From Symbiodinium natans (lineage: Eukaryota > Sar > Dinophyceae > Suessiales > Symbiodiniaceae): 64,000 nucleotides of DNA. Each line of letters starts with the position of its first letter. The first letter of the stretch is position 1. Location of the stretch: assembly GCA_905221605.1 (NCBI GenBank), contig CAJNDS010002634.1:868001-932000 (forward strand), read 5' to 3'. Shown here one piece after another: positions 54,333-63,780 of this stretch. The position numbers and the translations under genes are program-made. The notes beneath the pieces were generated by a model that did no database searches, had not been told where the DNA came from, and was given only the letters and a program-made list of their open reading frames with translations.

Positions 54333-54963
54333 GTGGGGGCACCGGTTTAGGGTTTAGGGTTTCGGGTTTAGGGTTTAGGGTTTCGGGTTTAGGGTTTCGG
54401 GTTTAGGGCTTAGGGCTTGGGGCTCCTATCAACTACAGGGCTCCCTGAGAGGGTTCGTGTTTCGTTTTGAGGTGTCTATGAGGTGCTGCTAAGTTTCGGG
54501 CTCAGGGGCTCAGGGTCCAGGACTTCATAGCCCGGATGCAAAAAAGGTTCAGGGTTTAGGGTTGCTTTGGCTCGTGCATCCGACATGGTCCTCAGTTCCG
54601 GGCTCAAAAGGGTTTAGGGTTCTTCGCAGGGAGGTATGGTTGCAGGGAGGGAGGCCTGGGCGGGGTAGGTTTCGATGCGCTCTCGAGAGTGTTGCTGGTT
54701 AGGGTTAGGGTTTAGGGGGTTGTGCGCGTTGCAAGACATTGTGGATTGAGCTTTCTCCAAGCCCTCTTTCGCAGGTTCAGGAGTTTCATGTCATTTCTTC
54801 CTGTACCCCGTTGTTGACGACCTGTTGGTCTACAAGATCTGGATTCAGACCTGCAAAGCTTAGCTTTGAAAATAAAATACCTACTCCTTAGTCCTCCAAC
54901 CCCTCCAAGCCTAGAATTCTTGAAAGCCTATAAGTTAAACTACTTGGCTTTTTTTTGGCGCAG

Positions 54964-56440
54964 GCCGTTCGGACCGCTTTTATGATGAGACTTGCGATCC
55001 TTGGCAGGCTCTCCCCTTGGATGGTGCTATCAAAGCACTGGACCTGCTCGAGACGATCACTCGAAACACGGCGCAGAACCCCCAGGAGGAGAAGTTCCGA
55101 CGTGTTCGCACCACCAACGAGACTGGGATGTGACGGAAACGATTTTGCACGTGTGCTGGACTAGGGTAGCTAGACCGACTGCTCCACGTGGAGCACTCAT
55201 GAGCTCTTAGAAGCCTTGCAGCCCCCCAGCACGGGCTTCTGGTTGTACATGCATGGGGTTTTCGGACACATGATGCCACACGCAGCTTTGTCAACTGTAA
55301 GCCAAAGATCCGCCCACATGCCCTCAACCCTAAACCCTAGACCCTAAACCCTAAACCCTAAACCCTAAACCCTCGCTAAGGAGAAGCTTGCGGCACTGTT
55401 CACCCTGCCGGGCATCATCCAGGTGATGCAGTGCATGGGCTGGGAGCAAGATGGGGAGTTCATGCAGCCCCCTGCCCTGATTGATCGTTTAGCTTATAGT
55501 TCTTGGGAATTTTTCCGGAAGTCCGGAGGTTTGGGGGGGGCGGGGGGGGGGGCGGGCTGTTTCTTGTTGCTATGCTTGTTTTCAGGCTGATGATGCCTAT
55601 GAACATCATAATATCATGCTTACTAAGAGCAGCATCTCTTTGTCGGAGGCTTCCCAAGGGCGTGAAGCTGGATTTCCCAACGCACGTGGTCAAGATCCTC
55701 GAGGCGCCGTTGCTGCTGCAGGAGGTGATACATTCGTAGAATTTGGACCGTTCTGATAAATTCCTCCAAGCGTGTCAATAAGCATATTAAGAAGACAGAT
55801 GCAACGCAGAGTCTAGGAGTGAATGAACACTGGCCATCTCGCGCTAAATTTCAGCTTGTCCTGCGTATTCTGCGTATTATGTTTTACGATTTTAGTGGAA
55901 AATTAATCATATTGCTATATTCCCTAAACCCTAAACCCTGTTTACGTTAGTGGGGAGCTCCCTGACTTGCCCTGCACCTTCAAGCCGGAAGGCGTTTTTT
56001 GCTTATAAGTTGCTTAGTAGGGAAGGAGGGCATGAGGTACCCTGTATCCCCGTTTTATACCCTTTTAGGGATTAGGGTTTAGGCCTTTCCCAGCTGACTT
56101 CAGGAGTCTGGGTCCAAAAAGGGTTTAAGGTTTAGGGTTTAGGGTGTAGGGTTGTGCCGGCAGTCTCAAAGTCCGTTGCTCAAAAAGGGTGTAGGGTTCC
56201 CTCATTCCCTCACAAGGAGGGGCCCCCTTACTATACTAACTCTAGTTAAGGGACTTGTAACCTAATTGAGGATCCATATAACCCAATTTAGGTCTTTTAT
56301 AACTCTACTTATAACTACAGAGCCCCTCCTTGTACCAACCAACAGCAAGTATATGGGCAGGCCAAGAGCCACTTTGGCAAGCTCCAGGAGTCTGAGAAGC
56401 GTGCGGCAAAGCTGGCTCAGGCCGCCAGCTTCATCTTGAG
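54964..56440 (+). CDS. PUB-domain protein, four exons
   Basis: PUB (PUG) domains bind the C-terminus of the p97/Cdc48 ATPase and link it to ubiquitin-dependent protein handling. Exons: 54964-55121 (ALDLLETITRNTAQNPQEEK, FRRVRTTNE), 55381-55466 (EKLAALFTLPGIIQVMQCMG, WEQDGEFM), 55649-55724 (LPKGVKLDFPTHVVKILEA) and 56346-56440 (QVYGQAKSHFGKLQESEKRA). The order of helix, P-x-E-E-K-F-R, a G-x-x-x-x-M-x-x-x-G core and the F-M/L-P segment fits PUB. Intron 2 is GC-AG; the fourth exon is in phase 0 with the third. The first intron boundary is ambiguous because GAG is repeated at both ends. Confidence 0.62.
55324..55375. repeat. telomere-like array ending at a splice acceptor
   Basis: CCCTAAA units ending about six bases before the AG at 55379-55380 in the PUB gene's first intron. 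Confidence 0.9.
56210..56334. mobile_element. family C TIR element in PUB-gene intron
   Basis: CACAAGGAGGGGCCCCCTTA at the left, AGAGCCCCTCCTTGTA at the right. It lies 11 bases upstream of the acceptor at 56344-56345. Confidence 0.85.
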
Positions 56441-57106
56441 GTGTGGGGTTTAGGGTTTCGGGTTTAGGGTTTAGGGTTTTAGGGTTTTAGGGTTTAGGGT
56501 TTAGGGTTCAGGGTTTCATTGGGGTTGTGGGGGCTTCGGTTGCATCAGGGCTGTCGCACTGAGCCGCGGCCCGCCACAGAGAGCGAGAGAGAAAGAGATG
56601 CAAGCACCATGGGTGCCTTCGAGAAACCCATGAAAACCTCAGCAAAGCCGTCCTGTAACTCAAACTCGAAACAGCGCAAACATCCGTGGGCGCCGGTAGA
56701 CACTCGAGAAAAGCAGCACTCCTACAAGTGAAAAAATAGGGGCCACCGTAAGGTACCCAGCTTACTGTACGCCCCATTCTTAGGAACCCTGCCCTCAGCA
56801 AAAAAGAATAAGGCAAAAAGGAGGGCATGCCCTTCATGTCAGAAAGCTCGGTACCTTGTCCAGTATGGGGTCCTTCACCCTATACTACTGCAATCGCTAT
56901 CACAGTATATGAACCATAGCCCCTTTCGGGGCTGCGTTTGCTCCAAGGGTAATAAGCAACCCGAAGAACCCTAAGCCCTAAAGCTGCAGGGAGTGCCTGC
57001 GGAAGCCCTAGAAACCCTAAATCCTTTAAACCCCAAACCCTAAACCCTAAACCCTAAGAACTTGGTACACTTCTAGCCTAAACCCTAAACCCTAAACCCT
57101 AATCAG

Positions 57107-58015
57107 GATCCCAACAAAGCCGAGCTCTTGAAGCAGCTGGAGCTCGACCGGCGCGAACGGGCATCCGTTCCCGTTCCCAGGTGCCTGATCTTGAGAGCGG
57201 TTGAGGGTTTATAAAGGGTGTGGGGTTTAGGGTTTAGGGCTAGGGTTTAGGGTTTAGGGTGTAGGGTTAGGGGAATCAGGTGCCTTTTAAGCGGGCACAT
57301 AGTGTGAACCTCACTCTGAAACTCCCTACTACGAACCAGTAAGTTTAGGGTTCAGGGGTTTTCAATCCTTTCCTACCAGGCCAGAGGCTGAAGCGGCACC
57401 GGTCGCGCAGATGTCTGAGGAGGAGCAGATGCAGGCATCTACTCTTGCTTAAGAGCCCCTGATAATCCTTATATTACCCATGATAAGGAAGAATAGTTTT
57501 TTTTTTTTTTTGGGGGGGGGGGTTCTTAAGAAATTAGTAGGCATGGGCTTGAGCAAGTGATGTGGGGCTTGCTCTGAGGTTTTGCTTAGTTAGTGTTGGG
57601 GCTTCAGGGTTGTTTGTCCTGAGTCCTTAGGCCCGCGAGCGAGAGTCTCTGAGAGGCGATTTGTCTGAGTACTCATAGACGCTTAGCAACTATGAGCCGT
57701 CCGTACGGGGATGGCGCGGCCCCTGGTTTCGATCTCATCTGTTGTGGATGCCGCCATGGTCCAACCCTGAAAAAGCAGGCCGAAGCAAGCAGCGCTAGCG
57801 TCAGAAGGTGGGCCAGAAAGGTGGAGGTGAGGTTGGATGGCCCAGCATCGTCTGACATGTCACAACGAAGACTAGGCAGGCCCTGCCCTGAAGTTTCTTC
57901 AAGGGCCCTGAACCCCGAACCCTAAACCCTAAACCCTCAAGGCAGCCTTGAAGCTGTCCATGGAGACCGCATCCACCGCAGAGGGGCAGTCGGAGGGCAG
58001 CTCTCCGAAGGAGCA
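57107..58015 (+). CDS. further exons, probably of the PUB-domain gene
   Basis: 57107-57180 (DPNKAELLKQLELDRRERAS), 57380-57434 (PEAEAAPVAQMSEEEQMQ) and 57942-58015 (AALKLSMETASTAEGQSEGS, SPKEQ). Phases of these three agree. The L-K-Q-L-x-x-D-R-x-E-R helix resembles the segment seen before UBX domains in p97 cofactors; this is an inference. No UBX domain itself was found. The joint to 56440 needs a shifted donor or a missing exon. The region 56450-57100 shows no other gene apart from telomere-like DNA. Confidence 0.45.
57439..57540. mobile_element. family J introner, TSD GCAT at an exon donor
   Basis: CTACTCTTGCTTAAGAGCCC at the left, GGTTCTTAAGAAATTAGTAG at the right; GCAT at 57435-57438 and 57541-57544. 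The left GCAT is also the proposed GC donor of the intron. Confidence 0.85.
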
Positions 58016-58445
58016 GCTGTTTAGGGCTGAGGGCTGAGGGTTAGGGTTTCGATTTTAGGGATAAAAAGGGTTTAGGGTTTAGGGTTTGGGGTTTGGGGTT
58101 TGGGGTTTAGGGTTTGGCGGAGAGAGCCCAGGTTCCAAAAGGGTGATTTTGTGGTGTGGTTTAGGGTTCCTAGACCTCCATTTGCAGCTCCTTTTTCGGA
58201 CAGCTGCACGACTTTCGGGCTCGTAAAGTAGAAGAAGCAGCTGGGGGTCATATTACCGATACAAGTCGCGCACCCTATATTGGGCTTACAGGCCATGATG
58301 ACGGGGGGTGCTGGTAGCAATGGGGATCATTGGGCCGTTTCGATGGTTGGGTGGACCCTGACCCTATACCTTAAACCTTAAAGTCTAAACCCTAAACCCT
58401 AGACGGCAACCGAAGTTGGAATCGATGCTTCCCCCCCACCCCCCC

Positions 58446-58528
58446 AGCAGCTTCAAGGTTCTGCATGCAGAGGTCCACTCCTGGAGGTCGACATTCTAGA
58501 GGCCGCAGTAGATGTCTCCGTAGGATTC
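58446..58528 (+). CDS. possible exon
   Basis: After CCCCCAG the frame QLQGSACRGPLLEVDILEAA is open to the next CCCTAAA array; a second frame (SSFKVLHAEVHSWRSTF) ends at a TAG. Undecided. Confidence 0.3.
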
Positions 58529-58618
58529 CCTAAACCCTCAACCCTAAACCTAAACCCTAAACCCTTTTGAGGGTTTAAGGTTTTAGGGTTTTAGGGTTCC
58601 CGAAGATGAGAATGGCAG

Positions 58619-58817
58619 GACGAGTCGCCTGTCCCAGCACCGAAGCCTCAGGAGGAATCTTGGCCGAGTGAGGGTTTAGGATTTAGGGTTAAGGATTTAG
58701 GGTTTAGGGTTTTGTCAGGAAAACTTTCAGAAGGCGCCTTCTCCCAGCCCGGGGAGGGTCGCTTCAACGCCAAAGGGCACGCGTTTCAAACTCCGGGCAG
58801 AAATGCCCTCAAAACAG
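58619..58817 (+). CDS. two exons, disordered C-terminal region
   Basis: 58619-58667 (DESPVPAPKPQEESWP) joins by a GT-AG intron to 58719-58817 (KLSEGAFSQPGEGRFNAKGH, AFQTPGRNALKT). The intron is 51 bases of telomere-like sequence (GTGAGGGTTTAGG ... TTGTCAG), unusually short. Another frame over the second exon (KAPSPSPGRVASTPKGTRF) is also open. Confidence 0.4.
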
Positions 58818-58884
58818 GATTTAGGGTTTAGGGTATAGGGTTTAGGGTTTAGGGTTTAGGGTTTAGGGTTTAGGGTTTAGGGTC
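58817..58884. repeat. telomere-like TTTAGGG array
   Basis: Nine units. At 58964-59019 the opposite orientation follows, with eight CCCTAAA units. Family I end sequences (GGGACCCAATGAACCC at 58928; GGTCATGTGGTCCCCAA at 59080) bracket the second array. Confidence 0.95.
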
Positions 58885-59170
58885 ACCCTATAGGAATGTG
58901 GGGGTCCATGGTCTGACCAGCCATGAAGGGACCCAATGAACCCTACAATTGTTGTCATCCTTCAACCCTAAACCCTAAACCCTAAACCCTAAACCCTAAA
59001 CCCTAAACCCTAAACCCTATGCGACTGTCATCTCTCCTAAGGTATATGAGCCATTCACGCCTTTTTGGGGGGTCATGTGGTCCCCAAAGGCATTGGGGAT
59101 TGTGGGAATTCATATAGGGGGACCCTAAACCCTAAACCTAAACCCTAAACCCTAAACTCTAAACCCTAAA

Positions 59171-59290
59171 CCCTATATATATATATATAAAGAATCATAT
59201 CTACATATATAAATATAAAAGAATACATACATGCATACATACATACATATATATATATATTATATGTATGATATATGTATTATATGTATC
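59171..59290. repeat. (TA)n/(CATA)n microsatellite
   Basis: TATATA and ACATACAT tracts. Confidence 0.95.
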
Positions 59291-59331
59291 TGGAGATTCC
59301 AAGAAGCTCTGGGGCATTTATGCTTGTTTAG

Positions 59332-59397
59332 GCTCCCGCGGCAGCAGCGCCTGCGGGTCCCAAGGGCGACAAGAAGGAGCGGATGACAATGCCCTGA
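59332..59397 (+). CDS. terminal exon, Ala/Pro/Lys-rich
   Basis: Acceptor TGTTTAG, then APAAAAPAGPKGDKKERMTM-P and TGA 59395-59397. Probably the 3' end of the upstream gene; continuity with the PUB exons is not proven. Confidence 0.5.
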   Translation, partial: APAAAAPAGPKGDKKERMTMP

Positions 59398-59530
59398 AAG
59401 GTTTAGGGTTTAGGGTTTAGGGTTCAGTTTAGCTGATGTTCTGAGGCTGGGTTCAAAAGGGTTCAGTTTAGTCACGGTTTAGGAGGGATCTGTGGTCCTC
59501 CTTAGGTCTCCGGCGCTTTAGGGGAGTATG

Positions 59531-59657
59531 TTACAAGGAGGGGCCCCCTTACTATACTAACTGTAGTTAAGGGACTTATAACCTAATTTAGGATCCTTAT
59601 AACCCAATTTAGGGCTTTTATGACTCTACTTATAACTAGGGGGGCCCCTCCTTGTAA
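59531..59657. mobile_element. family C TIR element
   Basis: TTACAAGGAGGGGCCCCCTT at the left, GGGGGGCCCCTCCTTGTAA at the right. Interior nearly identical to the copies at 21970 and 56210. It lies in the interval between two genes, not in a proven intron. Confidence 0.9.
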
Positions 59658-60353
59658 GCTCCTTAGAAGCCACGGGTCCTTTAGGTAAACAGGCTGGTAG
59701 GTCCCGACAATAGGGCAGGATTTTGATGGCTTGGTCTCCGGACAGTCCAAAGCTTAAGTGTCCAGGGGGTTTGATGGTGTAGTCAGGCAGAGCAGTAACC
59801 GAGGGGAAGCCACATACTTGTTTTTGCTCATCTCTGTGTGGGGTGAGTTCTCTTGTGGTCCCTTCTTGGGCACCCTAATTATTCGGGGCAGCCTTATAAT
59901 AGTTACCGCCTATCCAGTATCTCAGAGCCACAGGAGCGAATTCTGTTGCGCGAGTCCTGCGTCATCTTCTGTAGAGCTTTTGTAGGTGATCGTGTTTGCG
60001 CGATTCTGCACGTCCTGAGTGGGTGGCTTTTGTAACTCTGCTTGGGTTGGTTTGCCCTGTGAAGGAGTCTGCCTTCGACTTCAAGCGCCGTGAGGACTAG
60101 CAGAGCACAAGTGGGAGCAGAGTGCACGGGGAGCCCAGTCTTCGGAGCTGCTTTGGGTTTGGGGCTTAGGGCGCTTAGGGTTTAGGGTTTGGGGTTTAGG
60201 GTTTAGGGTTGAGGGTGGATGAGATGTAGGGAAGCAACATGAAGCCTACCCAACACAACCCTAGCTCTGGGTCGACATGGCTACGGCTCAAGCTTTTCCC
60301 CGCACCACTCCAGACATATTGGCCTCGAAGCCTTTAGCTACATTCGTTCGACC

Positions 60354-62159
60354 ATGGCTTCTGTGGATGCGACCATGAAGGCCATCAACAGTGCCTGCCG
60401 ATCCAAAGGAGGCCACTACGCCTCCTACAGCTGCCAAGTAGTCTCTTGGGATGACGTCAGCCGTGGGACCGTCGGCGGCGCCCTCTCTTGCTGGGGGGCA
60501 AACATCACTGACACCTATTTGAAGAGCAACTTGGTAGCCCAGTGGTACCCTTTACGCTTTGTCTGGGTTTCCCTTATAAAATCACCAACCCGAAAAAGGG
60601 TGCCCTCATTATAATATGGTTACTGGGCTACCAAGGCAAGAACGGCCAACAGCTTTTCACGGTGCGCAGCGACAACTGGAACGAGAAGCTCGGCGTCGTC
60701 CCTTCGGATCAGGTGGCGGTCGTAGCCTCCCACTCTGACGGCCCACCTCAGCCCGTGACCCTCCGGATCCTGCTGCAGCAGATGGGCACCTAGGACCCAG
60801 AGTATAGGCCATCATTCCCTTTTTTAGGGTTTATGTAGGTTCCCCTACAAGCACCTTTAAACCAAGAAGCGCACAAGGCACTTATGGCTCCTACGCTGGC
60901 CTTGATGCACAGACCGACCTCTCCGACCCCAACCTGGACACGCACTGCTCCATCCGCTTCCAGACCACCTTCATTCCAGTGGAGGACTGCGCGGATGGCA
61001 AGTCAAGGCTGGAGTTCGCCACAGAAGCCTACAACTACAACACCATGAACGATGCCGATCCGCGCAATCTCGTCTTGCTGTGCACCAGCCAGGGCATGGC
61101 TGTGCAGCAGGATGGACGGGGCACGAAGCAGCTATTTCACCACGCCGTGGATGGAGAGGGCCAGATCCACCGCTACTGGCTGGAGGCAGAAGAGAGCCGA
61201 CACAAGGTCGGCGGTGAGCAAAGGGAGACCCTGCAGGAGCGTGCCGAGGCCTTGATCCGCGGCAAGGCGACGTCCAGCGTCATTGGCATCCAGGCCATGG
61301 GCCAGCGCTTCAACGTGCTGATGACCATCCAGGTGCCCTTGCAGCAGCAGCGAGGAGGTGCTTTCGGAATGGCGGTGCCCTTCGGCATGTTCGGTGCTGT
61401 GTGTGCGGGAGGGGCAGCTGAGATGGAGGAGGAGGATGACTTGTATGGCTTCACATTGGTGCAGGCGTGCCCCCGCTCGGCCCGCTCGGCCCCCTCATTC
61501 TGGTCGAGCATGATGCCTACTAGAGGAACCACCAGCGCAGCGCGGGTGTCGCGGGGCACAGAGCATGACATTTGGGCAGGCCTCTCCATCAAGTCTCCTA
61601 AGCGACATGCTTCCGAGCACGTGACGGTCACTGTGGTGATCTACAACGCTGTGAAAGGCGGCGTGCCCAGCCAGCAGGACGTTCCTTGGGGACCAAAGGA
61701 ACCCTAAAAGGGTTTATTGTTCATATACCCTAATACCCTAATAGTAGTATAGTATAGGGTATACCTTTATAGGGACTATGCTAGTATACAGGGTATAGGG
61801 CCCCCAATTCTCGGGTTCAAGTGGTCCCCAAGGTTGCGGCAGCCATTGACGATCTCGAGGCCCTCTATAACGCCTGTGCCGTCCAGGGCCGGCTTGCGGA
61901 TGCGAAGCTCCTTGCAGACCAAGATGAAGCCCAAAAGGGTTATATGGGTTCATATAGACCCTTAAACGCAGGGAATGTATCAGTAGAGGGTATATGACCC
62001 CCCCCCCCCCCCCCCCCCAATCTAGGGCTCATGTGGTCCCCAAGGTTCGACTTCATGAAGGAGCAGCTGAAGGTTGACGACCTGGTCGACATCACCTCGA
62101 AGCTGACCTTCCAGCCCCCAAAGGTAGATGTCCTCTACCACGATGTCTTTCCGGCCTGA
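60354..62159 (+). CDS. complete conserved-looking protein of unknown function, 447 aa, five exons
   Basis: Exons 60354-60525, 60636-60785, 60878-61680, 61833-61936 and 62045-62159 total 1344 nt, exactly 448 codons including TGA. It starts MASVDATMKAINSACRSKGG, with SCQVVSWDDVSRGTVGGALS, SKNGQQLFTVRSDNWNEKLG, CSIRFQTTFIPVED, FATEAYNYNTMNDADPRNLV, and ends DVLYHDVFPA. No signal peptide or membrane span is visible; an acidic EEEDD stretch follows a Gly/Ala/Met-rich loop. I do not recognise a named domain. All four introns are short. Introns 1 and 2 use GC donors and intron 3 GT; intron 4 seems to start GG. No telomere arrays lie inside, unlike its neighbours. Confidence 0.82.
60530..60635. mobile_element. 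family A introner = intron 1, TSD GCAA
   Basis: CTTGGTAGCCCAGTGGTACC ... GGTTACTGGGCTACCAAG, with GCAA at 60526-60529 and 60636-60639. Splicing from the GC of the left GCAA to the terminal AAG removes exactly one duplication and restores AAG-AGC-AAG-AAC (KSKN). Confidence 0.95.
60790..60877. mobile_element. family B introner = intron 2, TSD GCAC
   Basis: Left end CTAGGACCCAGAGTATAGGC; the right end is degenerate (CACAAG). GCAC at 60786-60789 and 60878-60881. GC-AG removal restores ATG-GGC-ACT-TAT (MGTY). Confidence 0.9.
61685..61832. mobile_element. family I introner = intron 3, TSD GTTC/GTTG
   Basis: CTTGGGGACCAAAGGAACCC at the left, GGTTCAAGTGGTCCCCAAG at the right. GT of the left flank and AG of the TIR end give a GT-AG intron 61681-61832 and join QQD to VAAAID. 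Confidence 0.92.
61937..62044. mobile_element. family I introner = intron 4, left end degenerate
   Basis: The right end GGCTCATGTGGTCCCCAAG is intact. The left end is GGGTTATATGGGTTCATATA without the CTTGGGG tip. A C run lies at 61998-62018. The only frame-preserving join found uses a GG donor. Confidence 0.8.
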
Positions 62160-62198
62160 GAGCTGTGGACCCAACGAGAGGCTGCTAGGGCTTGGCCC

Positions 62199-62346
62199 TA
62201 TATGGGGGTTTTACGGAATTAAGGGACCCCAAGAATACCCCCTCCCCCCCCCAAAAAAAAAATATTAGGATTCCCTTATAAAAAGGACCCAATAAAGTAC
62301 AACATTTTTTTTAAAAATGTACCTAATCTCGGAAGCCCCCTGTAAA
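62199..62346. mobile_element. family G TIR element downstream of the gene
   Basis: CTATATGGGGGTTTTACGGA at the left, CTCGGAAGCCCCCTGTA at the right; starts 40 bases after the stop codon at 62159. A perfect palindrome ACATTTTTTTTAAAAATGT lies inside. Confidence 0.8.
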
Positions 62347-62439
62347 GCCTGCAGCCAAAGAGGCTTCAGGTGGAGCCCCTAGGAGACCCTCAACCCACTT
62401 GAGGACCAGCTGAACCCCAACATTGGGGGGGTCCTATAC

Positions 62440-62545
62440 TACTATACTACTCTATGAATGCTAAGGTGCATGAAGCTCACCCTCAACCCTAAACCCTAAA
62501 CCCTAAACCCGAAACACTTCTAGGGTTCACGTGGTCCCCAAGGTT
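62440..62545. mobile_element. probable family I copy
   Basis: The right end GGGTTCACGTGGTCCCCAAG matches family I, with CCCTAAA units upstream. The left end is unclear. Confidence 0.5.
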
Positions 62546-62640
62546 TCGGGTCACCTCGCAATTTTGAGAGGCGCAAGAGCCGTCCGTGTGCAGCTTGGCA
62601 GCGCTTTGCTGCGCCTTCTTGCTGGGCCCAGATGTTCTAG

Positions 62641-62757
62641 AACCCCTTAATGAAGGAATATACCCTAATTTATACTAAGGAACCTTATTCTGAATTGGAT
62701 AATTTATACCAAAGAACCTTTATTATGAATTAGGGTATATTCCTTAATTAAGGGTTT
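62641..62757. mobile_element. 117-bp palindromic element
   Basis: AACCCCTTAATGAAGGAATA and TATTCCTTAATTAAGGGTT at the ends, and internal direct copies of ATTTATACYAARGAACCTTA. Almost the whole length can fold on itself. No gene is seen from 62160 to 63490 beyond these elements. Confidence 0.8.
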
Positions 62758-63218
62758 TGTGCAAGATCTGGGGGGGATGCCGGCCTCTGGTACAGTGAGG
62801 TCGCAGTGAGGCATCCTCGGCATCTCCTCTTATCACGGAGGATCTTTCTGCACGCGCTTGCAGTCGGATAAAAAGCCCGGCAGAGGCAGGGTTCACCACA
62901 CTTAGGGGGCTGGACCTGAATCTGCTTCGCCTGGCTTGTGTGAATGATTATACCCTGGGCACGTTGATTTCTGTCACTGGGTTCACATCAGGAAAGCCAG
63001 TGCAACCAAGCCTGTAGGTGCAGCCGAGGCCTGAGGGCAACTTGGTGCGGAGCATTGAAACATGCTGTGTCGGGAGTTGGGTTTATAGGATCTGGGCATC
63101 ATCCGACAAGTTTGCCTTCCGTCACCTACTTTTGCACACGCCCCAAGGTTCCTGTTTGTGGCTAGTATTCCGTTCCTTGGATATGGGGCGGGGAGGTGAT
63201 AGCACGGAGCCCCTTATA

Positions 63219-63342
63219 CTAGGACCCAGTAGGCCCTTATTCCCTCCTTTTTTTTTTTTTTTTTGGGGGGGGGGGGGGGGTTAGGTTGCCTTGAAGCCAA
63301 AAAGGGCACCCTGTGTATTCCTAGGGTCACTCTTGGGCCTAG
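63219..63342. mobile_element. family B introner-like element, TSD TATA/TACA
   Basis: CTAGGACCCAGTAGGCCCTT at the left, AGGGTCACTCTTGGGCCTAG at the right, with a T then G homopolymer inside and GAAGCCAAAAAGGGCACCC. Confidence 0.8.
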
Positions 63343-63493
63343 TACATGTAATTAAGGGTACCACAAAAGTTCCTCATGTTTCAGAACCCATCTCTTAGGG
63401 CTTGGGTTTTTTGGGGGGTTAGGGTTGGCTAAAGTGTCAACTTTACCCTGCTGGCTGCAAGAGACTTGGTTGCAACAAGGGTTGGCGCGGCAG

Positions 63494-63568
63494 GACCCGG
63501 AGAAGAAGCGCCAGGAACAGGAAATGAGCCTGGCAGACATCCGCGCCATGCAGAAGCAAAAGTTCAAG
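63494..63568 (+). CDS. internal exon, charged coiled-coil
   Basis: Acceptor GCGGCAG, then DPEKKRQEQEMSLADIRAMQ and KQKFK, with a likely GC donor (AAG|GCCTGG). Strongly helical. No family recognised. Confidence 0.5.
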
Positions 63569-63746
63569 GCCTGGCTGGTTGATTTGGGCTGCACGAGCTT
63601 TGAGCCTGGCTATTGTCAGAAGAGGCTAAACGCCTGAGACCGAGCCCGAAACCCTGCAATCCCAAGAAGCACCCTAGGGCCTGCATAGTTAGGTCCCTGG
63701 AAGGATAGGGTAAAGCCGTGCCTCCGAAACTGGCAAGGATTTCCAG

Positions 63747-63780
63747 GCCGATCCCAACGCCAAGTCGTCCGAGGCCTTTG
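63747..63780 (+). CDS. short internal exon
   Basis: Acceptor TTTCCAG and donor GTATGAGG enclose ADPNAKSSEAF. Probably the next exon of the same gene as 63494-63568: the 63568 end is phase 0 and this exon begins phase 0. The window ends without further exons. Confidence 0.45.
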
